From assembly GCF_014211915.1 (NCBI RefSeq), contig NZ_CP060040.1, positions 62,001 to 126,000 on the forward strand: a stretch of DNA of 64,000 nt, read 5' to 3'. A model generated the notes under the pieces. That model did not search any database. It was not told where the DNA came from and was given only the letters and a program-made list of their open reading frames with translations. Numbering within the stretch: position 1 is the first letter of the stretch; each line of letters starts with the position of its first letter. Below are positions 1 to 8,848 of this stretch, in pieces. Both the position numbers and the translations under genes were made by a program. The DNA is from Burkholderia cenocepacia (GTDB lineage Bacteria > Pseudomonadota > Gammaproteobacteria > Burkholderiales > Burkholderiaceae).

Positions 1-161
1 CCGCGCGTCGCTCGGCGGCTTCCGTACGCCGCAAGAAAGCCGTCATGCAGCTTCGCGTAACCAATAATTAATTGAAAATTAAGGAAAATCATGCGCGCAG
101 CCCTAATCCGCCGACAATTAGAGATAAACACGGATTGCTGACCCTATCCCGGAAAAGGCAA

Positions 162-177
162 AGTTGTATGTACAACT
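162..177. promoter_or_regulatory. HutC/GntR-type operator palindrome
   Basis: A perfect inverted repeat with 7-base arms (AGTTGTA / TACAACT) and a TG centre. Its core fits TGTA-N2-TACA, the motif known for HutC, the GntR-family repressor of histidine use in Pseudomonas. It lies about 90 bases before the stub of the binding-protein gene and 200 bases before a HisQ-like permease. Inference: urocanate/histidine-responsive repression of the transporter. No hut gene is in the window, so the regulator itself is not seen. Confidence 0.5.
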
Positions 178-265
178 CGGGCGTCGCCGAAGGAGCCGAT
201 TCCACGGTTGGAAGGGCGGGTAGCCCGACCGGAACCCGCCCCGGTTCGCCTCTGACAGGAACGCC

Positions 266-313
266 ATGAAGAAACTCGCACTCGGTATTGCCCTCGCCGC
301 GCCGTTCGCGTGA
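266..313 (+). pseudogene. Signal-peptide stub of a deleted ABC solute-binding protein gene
   Basis: A 15-codon reading frame encodes MKKLALGIALAAPFA and then stops with TGA. It has the look of the start of a Gram-negative signal peptide (two Lys, then a hydrophobic stretch). An AGGA ribosome site (256-260) precedes the ATG. It sits where HisJ/ArgT-type operons carry the roughly 260-residue periplasmic binding protein, immediately before the permease genes. The simplest reading is an internal deletion that joined the signal-peptide codons to a stop. It could instead be a chance leader peptide; the gene is not otherwise seen. Confidence 0.5.
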
Positions 314-376
314 TACGTCCGGCTTGATGAGCCGGCAGCATCACGTCGTGCGTAGAACTCGTTTGATGCGCCGTTA

Positions 377-1108
377 ATGGCTATCGACAATCCAGTCACC
401 TCGTTCTGGGTCCCTCATATGATCTTCCAAGGATTTGGCCCGCTGCTGTGGGCCGGCACGGTCGAGACCGTGAAGCTCGCGGTGCTGTCGCTCGCCGCGT
501 CGCTGATACTGGGCCTTGCAGGCGCGGCCGCGAAACTGTCGGCCAACGGCGTGCTCAAGTCGGTCGGCACGTTCTACACGACGCTGATCCGCGCGGTGCC
601 CGATCTCGTGCTGATGCTGCTGCTGTTCTACGGGATCCAGATCCTGCTGAACGACGTGACCGACCTGCTCGGCTGGGACCAGATCGACATCGACCCGTTC
701 GCGGCCGGCGTCGTCACACTGGGCTTCATCTACGGCGCGTACTTCACCGAGACGTTCCGCGGCGCGTTCCTGTCGGTGCCGCGCGGCCAGCTCGAAGCCG
801 GCTTCGCATACGGGATGAGCGGCTGGCGCGTATTTCACCGCATCCTGTTCCCGCAGATGATGCGCTTCGCGCTGCCGGGCATCGGCAACAACTGGCAGGT
901 GCTCGTGAAAGCCACCGCGCTCGTGTCGATCATCGGCCTCGCCGACGTCGTGAAGGCGTCGCAGGACGCGGGCAAGAGCACGCTCGATTTCTTCTTCTTC
1001 ACGCTGGCGGCAGGCGCGATCTACCTCGCGATCACGACGGTGTCCAACGTCGTGCTGCATCACCTCGAGAAGCGTTATTCCATCGGTGTCCGGAGGCTCG
1101 CACTGTGA
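377..1108 (+). CDS. hisQ: Polar amino-acid ABC transporter permease, HisQ type
   Basis: Inner-membrane permease of a His/Lys/Arg/ornithine-type uptake system, 243 residues. It has about five hydrophobic segments (about 25-50, 65-92, 110-125, 165-190, 205-230) and the EAA loop (about 140-160, E-A-G...G...I-L-F-P) that docks on the ATPase. The last four bases overlap the GTG of the next permease gene (GTGA), so the two are translationally coupled. The usual binding-protein gene upstream is only a stub, so the system may borrow a binding protein from elsewhere. Substrate specificity is inferred from family resemblance and the HutC-like site upstream; arginine or lysine is equally possible. Confidence 0.82.
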   Translation: MAIDNPVTSFWVPHMIFQGFGPLLWAGTVETVKLAVLSLAASLILGLAGAAAKLSANGVLKSVGTFYTTLIRAVPDLVLMLLLFYGIQILLNDVTDLLGWDQIDIDPFAAGVVTLGFIYGAYFTETFRGAFLSVPRGQLEAGFAYGMSGWRVFHRILFPQMMRFALPGIGNNWQVLVKATALVSIIGLADVVKASQDAGKSTLDFFFFTLAAGAIYLAITTVSNVVLHHLEKRYSIGVRRLAL

Positions 1109-1818
1109 TCGAACTCGTCGGCCAGTACTGGCAAAGCTATCTCTATTCCGACGGCTACCGTTTCAGCGGCCTCGCGATCACGCTGTGGCTGCTGGTCGTG
1201 TCGATCGCGCTCGGTTTCGCGCTTGCGGTGCCGCTCGCGATCGCGCGGGCATCGTCGAACCGCTGGATCTCCGGCCCCGTGTGGCTCTATACGTACGTGT
1301 TCCGCGGCACGCCGCTCTACGTGCAGTTGCTGATGTGCTACACGGGCATCTACAGCCTGCAGGTCGTGCACGACCACGTGCTGCTCGACACGTTCTTCCG
1401 CAATGCGATGAACTGCACGCTGCTCGCGTTCGTGCTGAACGAATGCGCGTATGCGACGGAGATCTTCGCAGGCGCGATCAAGGCGACGTCGGCCGGCGAG
1501 GTCGAGGCCGGGATGGCCTACGGGATGTCGCGCTTCAAGCTCCATACGCGCATCATCCTGCCGTCCGCGCTGCGTCGCTCGCTGCCGAGCTACAGCAATG
1601 AAGTGATCCTGATGCTGCACGCGACGACGCTCGCGTTCACCGCGACCGTGCCCGACATCCTGAAGGTCACGCGCGATGTCAATTCGGCGACGTACATGTC
1701 GTTCCAGGCCTACGGCATCGCGGCCGTGCTGTACGCCGTCGTCGTGTTCGCGCTCATCTGGGCGTTCCGCAAGCTGGAGACGCGCTGGCTTGCGTATCTC
1801 TCGCCGCGCGGCCACTAA
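1105..1818 (+). CDS. hisM: Polar amino-acid ABC transporter permease, HisM type
   Basis: Second membrane subunit, 237 residues, pairing with the HisQ-like protein to form the heterodimeric channel. The GTG at 1105 is chosen because it overlaps the upstream stop as GTGA and gives the standard family length; the frame stays open further upstream but that part is not family-like. The EAA loop (residues about 134-154, E-A-G-M-A-Y-G then R-I-I-L-P) is clear, and there are about five hydrophobic segments. The ATPase gene follows after 32 bases. Confidence 0.82.
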   Translation: MIELVGQYWQSYLYSDGYRFSGLAITLWLLVVSIALGFALAVPLAIARASSNRWISGPVWLYTYVFRGTPLYVQLLMCYTGIYSLQVVHDHVLLDTFFRNAMNCTLLAFVLNECAYATEIFAGAIKATSAGEVEAGMAYGMSRFKLHTRIILPSALRRSLPSYSNEVILMLHATTLAFTATVPDILKVTRDVNSATYMSFQAYGIAAVLYAVVVFALIWAFRKLETRWLAYLSPRGH

Positions 1819-1850
1819 CGTATTCGCACGATCCGCAACGAAGGACCCGC

Positions 1851-2618
1851 ATGTACAAGCTTACCGTTGACAACCTGCACAAGAAATTCGGCGACAACGA
1901 GGTGTTGAAGGGCGTGTCGATGAAGGCGAAGGCCGGCGACGTGATCAGCATCATCGGCTCGAGCGGCTCCGGCAAGAGCACGTTCCTGCGCTGCATCAAC
2001 TTCCTCGAACAACCGTGCTCGGGGCAGATCACGATCGGCAGCGAGCCGATCCAGACCACGCGCGACCGCAACGGTTCGCTGCGCGTGGCCGACCAGAAGC
2101 AGCTGCAGCGCATGCGCACGAAGCTGTCGATGGTGTTCCAGCACTTCAACCTGTGGGCGCACATGACGGTGCTGGAGAACGTGATCGAGGCGCCGATGGC
2201 CGTGCTCGGCGTCGGCAAGGACGGGGCGATCGACCGGGCGCGCAAGTATCTGGAGAAGGTCGGCCTCGCGCCGCGCGTCGAGGGCATGTATCCGTCGCAC
2301 CTGTCGGGCGGCCAGCAGCAGCGCGTGGCGATTGCGCGTGCACTCGCGATGGAGCCCGAAGTGATGCTGTTCGACGAACCGACGTCGGCGCTCGACCCGG
2401 AACTGGTGGGCGAAGTGTTGAAGGTGATGCAGAAGCTCGCGGAGGAAGGCCGCACGATGGTCGTCGTCACGCACGAGATGGGCTTCGCGCGCAACGTGTC
2501 GAACCACGTGATCTTCCTGCATCAGGGGAAGATCGAGGAAGAGGGCGATCCGCAACAGATCCTCGTGAATCCGAAGAGCGAGCGGCTCGGGCAGTTTCTG
2601 TCGGGGCGGTTGAAGTAA
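1851..2618 (+). CDS. hisP: Polar amino-acid ABC transporter ATP-binding protein, HisP type
   Basis: Cytoplasmic ATPase powering the HisQM channel, 255 residues, the usual length. All nucleotide-binding motifs are present: Walker A GSSGSGKS (36-43), Q-loop V-F-Q-H, signature LSGGQQQR, Walker B MLFDEP with the D-loop SALD, and the switch histidine in VVVTHEMG. The 20-odd residue insert between Walker A and the Q-loop is a feature of HisP/GlnQ-type ATPases. Last gene of the transporter operon; the following cupin gene is 83 bases away and may be separate. Confidence 0.88.
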   Translation: MYKLTVDNLHKKFGDNEVLKGVSMKAKAGDVISIIGSSGSGKSTFLRCINFLEQPCSGQITIGSEPIQTTRDRNGSLRVADQKQLQRMRTKLSMVFQHFNLWAHMTVLENVIEAPMAVLGVGKDGAIDRARKYLEKVGLAPRVEGMYPSHLSGGQQQRVAIARALAMEPEVMLFDEPTSALDPELVGEVLKVMQKLAEEGRTMVVVTHEMGFARNVSNHVIFLHQGKIEEEGDPQQILVNPKSERLGQFLSGRLK

Positions 2619-2701
2619 GTACGCACACGGTTTCGCACCGCCGCAAAACTGGAACGCTTAATGCTTGTCTCGCGTGATCCTTTCGATGAAGGAGCACCGC
2701 G

Positions 2702-3136
2702 ATGAGCACGCCGACCACCACCGCTTTTTCCCATGTGAAGCCGCAGGACACCGTCTTTCAAGGCGAGGGCCTGCGCGACTTCTTCCTGTACCGCGATCTC
2801 GGTATCGCGGCCGCGACGAACGGCAAGGTCGTCGCGCAACTCGTCAGGGCGAATCATGCACCGGAGGCGGGCACCGGCTGGCACCGTCACGAGGCCGAGT
2901 TCCATATCGTGATCATGCTGAAAGGCTGGGCGCGCTTCATGTACGGCGAACAGGAAACGCTGGTGGCGGCCGGCGACTGCGTGCACCAGGCGCCGGGGAT
3001 CGTCCACTACCTGTTCGACTACTCGCCGGATATGGAATACCTGGAGATCGTCGGGCCTGCCGACTTCAAATCGATCGACGTCGACGGCCCGTGCGCTGTG
3101 CCGGAGCCGACGCCGTGGGGCGAAGCTGGTGCGTAG
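2702..3136 (+). CDS. Cupin-domain protein
   Basis: Small single-domain cupin of 144 residues. Cupin motif 1 is visible as HRHEAEFH (61-68), giving the His/His/Glu/His metal-ligand pattern, and motif 2 around G91-D92 to H102 (PGIVHY). It is therefore likely a metal-binding beta-barrel protein, either a small enzyme or a ligand-binding protein; substrate unknown. The start is supported by GAAGGAG 8 bases before the ATG. A strong terminator follows 28 bases after the stop. Whether it is co-transcribed with hisP is unclear. Confidence 0.8.
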   Translation: MSTPTTTAFSHVKPQDTVFQGEGLRDFFLYRDLGIAAATNGKVVAQLVRANHAPEAGTGWHRHEAEFHIVIMLKGWARFMYGEQETLVAAGDCVHQAPGIVHYLFDYSPDMEYLEIVGPADFKSIDVDGPCAVPEPTPWGEAGA

Positions 3137-3164
3137 CGTGCCGGTTGGGTGTGCGTTTTCGACG

Positions 3165-3191
3165 AACCGCCTGCATTCAGGCGGTTTTTTC
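3165..3191 (+). terminator. Rho-independent terminator after the cupin gene
   Basis: A 9-bp perfect stem (AACCGCCTG / CAGGCGGTT) with a CATT loop runs into six T's and then CTT. This ends the cupin, and possibly hisQMP, transcript. Confidence 0.9.
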
Positions 3192-3430
3192 TTGCTCCGC
3201 TGACTTTCGCGAACGGCCTTTCGCTTAGACACATTCCTTCGAATTCCAAACGATCGCGAAGCTGAAGAACCAGAAAGAAAAGAAAGACATTCGTCAGCTT
3301 CGAGCATCGATTGACGAGGCGATGTCAAAGATCGTCAATTGCACACGGGTGCGGTGCACGGCCCGTCGACGACCGGCGTTAAGGAGGTACCAGCCGGATC
3401 GCCGGCTGACCTGTCCGGGAGAGTTTCACC

Positions 3431-3568
3431 ATGAACCGCATCGCGAAGATCCTGACGGCCACCGCACTGGCTTGCGCCGTGCTCGTGCCGGCACTGGCCG
3501 AAGCGCATTCGCACCGCGTGTGCCACCTCGATCATCACCATCACCGCGTGTGCCGCTGGGTGCGGTAA
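3431..3568 (+). CDS. Small exported histidine-rich peptide
   Basis: A 45-residue protein with a typical signal peptide (N-terminal R and K, hydrophobic core TATALACAVLVPALA, likely cleavage after A-L-A or A-E-A). It leaves a mature peptide of about 20 residues with six His, two Cys and several Arg (HLDHHHHRVCRW). A GGGAGAG ribosome site precedes the ATG. The composition suggests periplasmic metal binding, but this is inference; no family is recognised. The next exported-protein gene begins 62 bases downstream in the same direction. Confidence 0.62.
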   Translation: MNRIAKILTATALACAVLVPALAEAHSHRVCHLDHHHHRVCRWVR

Positions 3569-3630
3569 CCGTCGCTGTTGCCGGGAAGGCCCCGGAAGTT
3601 TTCGTCATTCAGGCAAATCAGGAGAGGACC

Positions 3631-4095
3631 ATGAAAAAAACGATGTTGATCGCCGCGCTGGTCGCCGGCATGGGTGTGTCGATCGGTGCGTTCGCGCAGG
3701 TTCCGGCCAGCGCGCCGGCCGGCACGACCGGGCTGTGCAAGGACGGTTCGTTCTACTCGGGCGCATCGAAGAAGGGCGCGTGTGCTGGTCACAAGGGCGT
3801 GAAGACGTGGTACGGCGCATCGGCCGCCGCCGCGGCGAGCGCACCGGCCGCCGCGCCCGCAACGGCGGCTTCCGCCGCGCCGGCATCGGGCACCGCACCC
3901 GCGAAGAGTGCGGCCGCGACGACTGCCGCAGCGCCGGGCGGCGGCGCGGGCAAGGTGTGGGCGAATGATGCCTCGAAGGTCTATCACTGCTCGACCGACA
4001 AGTACTACGGCAAGACGAAGCACGGCAGCTACATGTCGGAAGCCGACGCGAAGGCGAAGGGCTACCACGCGTCGCACGGCAAGGCCTGCTCGTAA
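3631..4095 (+). CDS. Exported DUF3761 protein with Ala/Pro-rich linker
   Basis: A 154-residue secreted or periplasmic protein. The signal peptide is MKKTMLIAALVAGMGVSIGA-FAQ, cleaved near residue 23. Two similar Cys-containing modules follow: residues about 35-62 (GLCKDGSFYSGASKKGAC, then KTWYG) and about 110-154 (VYHCSTDKYYGKTKHGSY, ending ASHGKACS), joined by a low-complexity Ala/Ser/Pro linker. The first module matches the DUF3761 pattern common in Burkholderia; function unknown. The start is fixed by GGAGAGG 6 bases upstream. The four Cys could form disulfides in the periplasm. Confidence 0.75.
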   Translation: MKKTMLIAALVAGMGVSIGAFAQVPASAPAGTTGLCKDGSFYSGASKKGACAGHKGVKTWYGASAAAAASAPAAAPATAASAAPASGTAPAKSAAATTAAAPGGGAGKVWANDASKVYHCSTDKYYGKTKHGSYMSEADAKAKGYHASHGKACS

Positions 4096-4154
4096 CGAGC
4101 CGGCCGGCGCGCGGGTGGTTTCGCTCGCGCGCCGTCCTGATGCCGCAGCAAACA

Positions 4155-4180
4155 TCGCCCCGCCTCTCCGGCGGGGCGAT
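4155..4180. terminator. Bidirectional terminator between convergent genes
   Basis: Ten-base inverted repeat (TCGCCCCGCC / GGCGGGGCGA) with a 5-base loop. It lies between the plus-strand DUF3761 gene and the minus-strand PHB depolymerase gene. T-tracts are short on both sides, so efficiency is uncertain. Confidence 0.7.
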
Positions 4181-4201
4181 TCGCTGTGTCGCTAACCGCG
4201 T

Positions 4202-5557
4202 TCAGTGCGCGTGATCCGATTGCGCTTCGGTCGCCGCATCGATCGCGGCTGCGCGCGCATCGAGCAGCGCACGCAGCGTGACGTAGTGAGTGCCGCTGGT
4301 GTCGCCTTGCGCATCCGCGGTGCGATCGTACGGCTCGTTGTCGTGGATCGTCGCCCGCACGATCGGATAGATCTGCGTTTCCCACCGGCTACCGTTGAAC
4401 ACGCCGTAGTGCCCCACACCCGTCTGTACATGGTGCGTCTTCAGGTACGACGGCAACCCCGAACACAGTTCCTGCGCCGCCACCGTCTGGCCCACCGCGC
4501 AGATGTCGTCCTTCTCGCCTTCGATCGTCAACAACGCGGTGCGATGGATCGCCGCCGGTTCGACGAGCGTGTCGCCCACCGCCAGCTCGCCGCGCGCGAG
4601 CGCGTACTGCTGGAACACCTTCTCGACCGTTTCCAGATAGAACTCCGCGGTGAGATCAGCCGTCGCGAAATATTCGTCGTAGAAGTGCCGCAACGTGTCG
4701 GCTTTCGCGGGGTCGCCTTTCGCGCGTTCGTAGTACAGATCGGCGAACGACGCCGCATGCCGGTCCGGGTTCATCGACATGAACGCGCCGACTTGCACGA
4801 AACCCGGATACACGCAGCGCTGCGCGCCGACGAAACCCGTCGGCACGACGCTGATCAGGTTGCGCGCGAACCATTCGATCGGCTGGCTCGTCGCGAGCTC
4901 GTTGACCTTCGTCGGATTCACGCGGCAGTCGATCGGGCCGGCCATCAGCGTGAGGCTCGCGGGCTGCGCCGGATCGCCGCCGGCCGCCATCAGCGAGACT
5001 GCCGCCAGCGACGCGACGGTCGGCTGGCAGATCGCCAGCACGTGCGCGTCCGGGCCGATGTGGCGGATGAAGTCGATCACGTGCGTGACGTACTCGTCGA
5101 AACCGAAACGCCCGGCCGCCAGCGGGATGTCGCGCGGGTTGTGCCAGTCGGTGATGTATACGTCGTGGTCGGCCAGCATCGTGCGTACCGTGCCGCGCAG
5201 CAGCGTCGCGAAGTGCCCGGACATCGGCGCGACGATCAGCACGCGCGGCTGGCGCGCGACCGGCCGGGCCTTGCGGAAATGCAGCAGCGTCCCGAACGGC
5301 GTGGTCGTCGCGGCTTCCTCGACGATCGGCACCGTTTCGCCGTCGACGACGACCGACGCGATGCCGAACGGCGGCCGCCGGTGCGAGAACGCGCAGCATT
5401 CGAGCAGTTCGCACAGCGCGTCGACCATGCGGCCCGTCGGCGTCGAAGTCGCCGGCGGCCACAGCGACATCGTCGCGCGCGTCGCGGCCGCCCAGGCACG
5501 CGCCGGGCGCAGGCATTCCGCAGACCATTGATAAAACGGATAGGCAAGCAGATTCAT
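4202..5557 (-). CDS. phaZ: Intracellular polyhydroxyalkanoate (PHB) depolymerase
   Basis: Mobilises stored poly-3-hydroxybutyrate granules, 451 residues. The N-terminal MNLLAYPFYQ and the overall alpha/beta-hydrolase layout match the PhaZ1 family of Cupriavidus/Burkholderia. That family uses Cys instead of Ser as nucleophile in a lipase-box-like site; here Cys177 in AICQPTV fits. The late Asp (in EGEKDDICA) and His (in GVGHYGVF) complete a plausible triad. There is no signal peptide, consistent with a cytosolic enzyme. The ATG at 5557 is chosen over an upstream extension because it gives the family N-terminus. Monocistronic and convergent with the DUF3761 gene. Confidence 0.87.
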   Translation of the reverse strand: MNLLAYPFYQWSAECLRPARAWAAATRATMSLWPPATSTPTGRMVDALCELLECCAFSHRRPPFGIASVVVDGETVPIVEEAATTTPFGTLLHFRKARPVARQPRVLIVAPMSGHFATLLRGTVRTMLADHDVYITDWHNPRDIPLAAGRFGFDEYVTHVIDFIRHIGPDAHVLAICQPTVASLAAVSLMAAGGDPAQPASLTLMAGPIDCRVNPTKVNELATSQPIEWFARNLISVVPTGFVGAQRCVYPGFVQVGAFMSMNPDRHAASFADLYYERAKGDPAKADTLRHFYDEYFATADLTAEFYLETVEKVFQQYALARGELAVGDTLVEPAAIHRTALLTIEGEKDDICAVGQTVAAQELCSGLPSYLKTHHVQTGVGHYGVFNGSRWETQIYPIVRATIHDNEPYDRTADAQGDTSGTHYVTLRALLDARAAAIDAATEAQSDHAH

Positions 5558-5844
5558 GACCGTCGCTCGTGACGCCGCAGTGAAGGGAACGAGGCAAGCC
5601 GTATGCCAGCATGCTCGCTGGCACGCGCGTTGCACGTGGTTCCGGACCGCGGCGGCGCGCGGTACGTGATCGCGGCAGGGCAAAGGCCGTGCATAGCCGC
5701 GCTGGTCGGCGTGCGATACGTGCCGCGATGCCGTGCCGCGTTGCGCCAGTTCGGCGAACGGACCGCACAGGCGTGGTGCGGCCGGTCATGCGGCGCGTCC
5801 GTTTACGGTGCAGGGGCACGAACGACATTCAGCAGGGGAGCAAC

Positions 5845-6507
5845 ATGGAATCCAACGCACGGACGACGCTGACCATCAGCAGCCGCAATTATTCGTCGTG
5901 GTCGATGCGCGGCTGGTTGCTCGCGAAGCTGAGCGGGCTCACGTTCGAGACGATCAGCGTGCCGATCGATGCGACGTCGCGCGCGGAGCTGCTGCTGCTG
6001 TCGCCATCGATTCTCGTGCCGTGCCTGACGCATGACGGCAACGCGGTGTGGGACACGCTCGCGATCGCCGAATATCTGAACGAGATCCGCCCGCAGGCGC
6101 GGCTGCTGCCCGACGACCGGCATGCACGCGCGCATTGCCGGTCGATCTGCGGCGAGATGCATTCCGGTTTCAGCGCGTTGCGATCCGCGCTGCCGATGAA
6201 CCTGCGCGGGCATTTCCCCGGCTTCCGGATCTGGTCGCGCGCGCAGCACGACATCGAGCGGATCGTGACGATCTGGCGCGAGTGCCTGGCCGAGTACGGC
6301 GGCCCCTGGCTGTTCGGTGCGGAGATCGGCATCGCCGACGCGATGTATGCGCCGGTCGTCACGCGCTTCCTGACCTATGACGTGAAGCTCGAACCGGACG
6401 TCGCCGAGTACTGCATGCGCGTCCTCGCGCATCCGTTCGTCGCCGAGTGGATCGAGGAGGCGAAGGCCGAGCACGAAGACATCGACGAGCTCGACATGGA
6501 GTTCTGA
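5845..6507 (+). CDS. Glutathione S-transferase family protein
   Basis: Cytosolic GST-fold protein of 220 residues. The N-terminal thioredoxin-like domain includes NYSSWSMRGW (about 14-23; the Ser is the likely glutathione-activating residue) and a VPCLTHDG-type cis-Pro loop, followed by the DTLAIAEYL helix that binds glutathione. The C-terminal helical domain includes GAEIGIADAMYAPVV, a typical N-capping region. The ATG at 5845 has AGGGGAG 5 bases upstream. Divergent from phaZ; the actual substrate is not predictable. Confidence 0.83.
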   Translation: MESNARTTLTISSRNYSSWSMRGWLLAKLSGLTFETISVPIDATSRAELLLLSPSILVPCLTHDGNAVWDTLAIAEYLNEIRPQARLLPDDRHARAHCRSICGEMHSGFSALRSALPMNLRGHFPGFRIWSRAQHDIERIVTIWRECLAEYGGPWLFGAEIGIADAMYAPVVTRFLTYDVKLEPDVAEYCMRVLAHPFVAEWIEEAKAEHEDIDELDMEF

Positions 6508-6748
6508 CCTGGCGCGGTCGATCGCGGCAGGCTTTCAATTTCACTACTTGCGCAAGCGGCGAAACGAACGATCGTTGTGCCCGCGCAATCCGCAAACGTT
6601 TCACCTTGATTTCGGTTCGAAACGAGTACGAATGCCCTAAAGGATGTTGCGCACGATGACGTAAACGAGTCACGGGGACGACTCGTGATCGCATGCTGCA
6701 GACGTGCGACGCGCGGTCCGCAATAACCAGCGCAGCAGGGGAATCGAC

Positions 6749-7999
6749 TTGAATCGTCAGCAATCGTGGACGCGTACCGCGGCGCCCGGAGAAATCATCT
6801 ATTCGGAGGGCTTCGCGGGCGAGCCCGTCCTCTTCCTCATTACCGACGGCAAGGTCGAGCTGTCCACGCGCTGCGACGACAAGCGCGTGATCATCGCGAC
6901 GCTTGGCCGCGGCGAGTTCTTCGGCGAATCGGCGCTGCTCGCCGCCGAACCGCGTGCGCATACCGCGAAGGCGCTGTCGTTCTGTCAGCTCACGGTCGTA
7001 CCGGCCGGCGTGCTCGATGAAGAAATCGAGCGCGTGTCCGCGCTGCTGCGCCATATCGTGCGAACGATGATCCGCCGCGTGAAGCGCAAGGACGATCAGC
7101 TCGCGACCTATACGCATGCGGACTTCATGCCGGGCGTGCTGTCGTATGCGCACGTGCTGTCGCTGATGGCCGGCGCCGACGCGCGCGAATCGGGTGATAC
7201 GTGGGCGCGCCGGCCGATGCAGGCGCATGCGGCCGAAACGTCCGTGCCGCTGGCCGAAGTGATCCGCAAATGCCGCGCGATTGCCGGCCATTCCCGGCCG
7301 CACGTGCTCGCGATGCTGCGACGCATGGAGAAGCTCAACCTCGTCACGATCGAAGCCGCGCAGGCCGACGGCCCCGGCGGCGCAAGCGACTACGCGGCTT
7401 CGTCGGATGCGCGCCAGGTCGTCACGTTCGACGCCGCGCGCTTGATCGACCGCGCGCAACAGGTCGCCGATCACGATCTCGACGTGTCCATCAACAGCGA
7501 ACTCGAACTCATCGAACTGGCCGATCTCGAATCGCTGATCGGCGTCGACAAGACGCTGCTGCTCAACAAGCTGTCGAATGGCGAGATCGCGGAAGAAGTG
7601 TTCGCGTTCCGCAAATCGAAGGTGCTCAACTACGTCGAACAGAAGGGCGTGGCGTACTTCTCGCGCCGCAACGGGCGCCGCGGCGGCGACGTGCGCGCGC
7701 TCGAGGATCTTGTCTGGATCGACCAGCGCACGCTGTTCGACGTGATCAGCGCGTTCGATACCTATGACCTCGCGAAGCTGATCGCGAACCTCGACGATCG
7801 CGCGGTGGCCGACAAGCTGTTTTCCGTGATGACCGAGGCGCGGCGCAACGAGGTGTCGTGGGTGATGCGTCGCGAACTCAAGCTCGATCCGGTCGAGATC
7901 GACGAGATTGAACAGCGCGTGCTGGAGGCCGTACGTGTGGCGAAGGCGCCTGCCGCGGGTGCGACGGCCGTCGCATCGGCTTCAGCGTCGGATGCGTGA
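6749..7999 (+). CDS. Cyclic-nucleotide-binding protein with FliG C-terminal-like domain
   Basis: Protein of 416 residues from the TTG at 6749 (AGGGGAA ribosome site; an ATG at 6704 gives 15 more residues). Residues about 8-125 form a CRP-type cyclic-nucleotide-binding beta-roll (PGEIIYSEGF, FLITDGKVEL, LGRGEFFGESALL). Residues about 165-200 look like a CRP winged helix (SRPHVLAMLRRMEKLNLV). Residues about 310-405 resemble FliG-C, the rotor face that touches MotA: LEDLVWIDQRTL parallels the FliG L-E-D-L...D-D-R motif, then FDTYDLAKLI and a helical tail. The next two genes encode MotA- and MotB-like proteins, so inference points to a ligand-gated partner of that stator. The FliG match is by eye and should be tested by structure comparison. 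Confidence 0.72.
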   Translation: MNRQQSWTRTAAPGEIIYSEGFAGEPVLFLITDGKVELSTRCDDKRVIIATLGRGEFFGESALLAAEPRAHTAKALSFCQLTVVPAGVLDEEIERVSALLRHIVRTMIRRVKRKDDQLATYTHADFMPGVLSYAHVLSLMAGADARESGDTWARRPMQAHAAETSVPLAEVIRKCRAIAGHSRPHVLAMLRRMEKLNLVTIEAAQADGPGGASDYAASSDARQVVTFDAARLIDRAQQVADHDLDVSINSELELIELADLESLIGVDKTLLLNKLSNGEIAEEVFAFRKSKVLNYVEQKGVAYFSRRNGRRGGDVRALEDLVWIDQRTLFDVISAFDTYDLAKLIANLDDRAVADKLFSVMTEARRNEVSWVMRRELKLDPVEIDEIEQRVLEAVRVAKAPAAGATAVASASASDA

Positions 8000-8013
8000 T
8001 ACGGAGAACGCAT

Positions 8014-8778
8014 ATGGATCTGTTGACCCTGGTCGGCGTGGTGCTGGGCGGCGCGGCGATCGTGTTCGGGTTCGCGCTGGAAGGCGGGCACTTCTCGATG
8101 CTGTTCCAGTTCGAGGCGCTCGTGATCGTGCTCGGGGGCACGCTCGGCGCGGTGATGATCCAGAACACGTGGGCGCGCTTCTTCGACGCGGTGAAGCAGT
8201 TGCGGCTCGCGTTTGTGCGGGCGCGCGAAGTCGATCGCAAGAACCTGTCCGACCTGCTCGAATGGGGCGATCGCGCGAAGCTCGACGGGCTGCTCGCGTT
8301 CGAATCGATGGACGTGAGCGGCATTCATCCGTTCGCGCGACGCGGGCTCGAACTGCTGGCGAACGGCGTGTCGACCGCGGTGCTCGAAGATGCGTTGCAG
8401 CGCGAACTCGACGCGTACGAACGCAGCCGCCTCGCCGCCGTGCGCGTGTGGCAGCAGGCCGGCGGCTATGCGCCGACGTTCGGCATTCTCGGCTCGGTGC
8501 TCGGGCTCGTGCAGGTGACGAGCCATATTCTCGAACCGGCGCAGCTTGGGCCGGGCATCGCGGTGGCGTTCATCGCGACGCTGTACGGGCTCGCGTTCGC
8601 GAACCTCGTGTTCCTGCCGCTGTACGGCAAGCTGCGCGCGCAGATCGATAGCGAGATGCGCTTCCGCAAGCTGTATCTCGATGGCTTGCTCGCGATCTCG
8701 CGCAAGGAATCGCCGCATACGATCGAAACGCGGTTGACCGGCGATGTGCGCGGCCGGGCGGCGGAAACGCTGGCGTGA
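8014..8778 (+). CDS. MotA-like stator/proton-channel protein
   Basis: Inner-membrane protein of 254 residues in the MotA/TolQ/ExbB superfamily, closest in layout to MotA/PomA. It has four membrane segments (about 3-20, 30-50, 150-172, 183-203) and a large cytoplasmic loop carrying FARRGLELLANG, the region holding the Arg/Glu pair that contacts FliG. TM3 has P-T-F-G-I-L-G-S-V-L-G, matching the conserved MotA proline region, and TM4 has GIAVAFIATLYGLAFAN. The ATG at 8014 has GGAG 8 bases upstream. It follows the cNMP/FliG-like gene by 14 bases, so co-expression is very likely. No flagellar genes lie nearby. Confidence 0.85.
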   Translation: MDLLTLVGVVLGGAAIVFGFALEGGHFSMLFQFEALVIVLGGTLGAVMIQNTWARFFDAVKQLRLAFVRAREVDRKNLSDLLEWGDRAKLDGLLAFESMDVSGIHPFARRGLELLANGVSTAVLEDALQRELDAYERSRLAAVRVWQQAGGYAPTFGILGSVLGLVQVTSHILEPAQLGPGIAVAFIATLYGLAFANLVFLPLYGKLRAQIDSEMRFRKLYLDGLLAISRKESPHTIETRLTGDVRGRAAETLA

Positions 8779-8848
8779 TGTGCGTGTGCTTCGTGCTTGC
8801 GCCTGGGCCTGTATCTGTATCGCATGACGAACCCGGATTCCCGACAGC

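Noticed and set aside
3238..3345. Lysine-rich coding-like stretch (KLKNQKEKKDIRQLRASID)
   Set aside because: No start codon, no recognisable family, and it ends without context; could be a relic but is too short to annotate.
3379..3396. GTTAAGGAGGTACCAGCC, almost the complement of the 16S rRNA 3' end
   Set aside because: Only a short match with a two-base gap and no start codon at the right distance; no rRNA sequence around it. Treated as chance.
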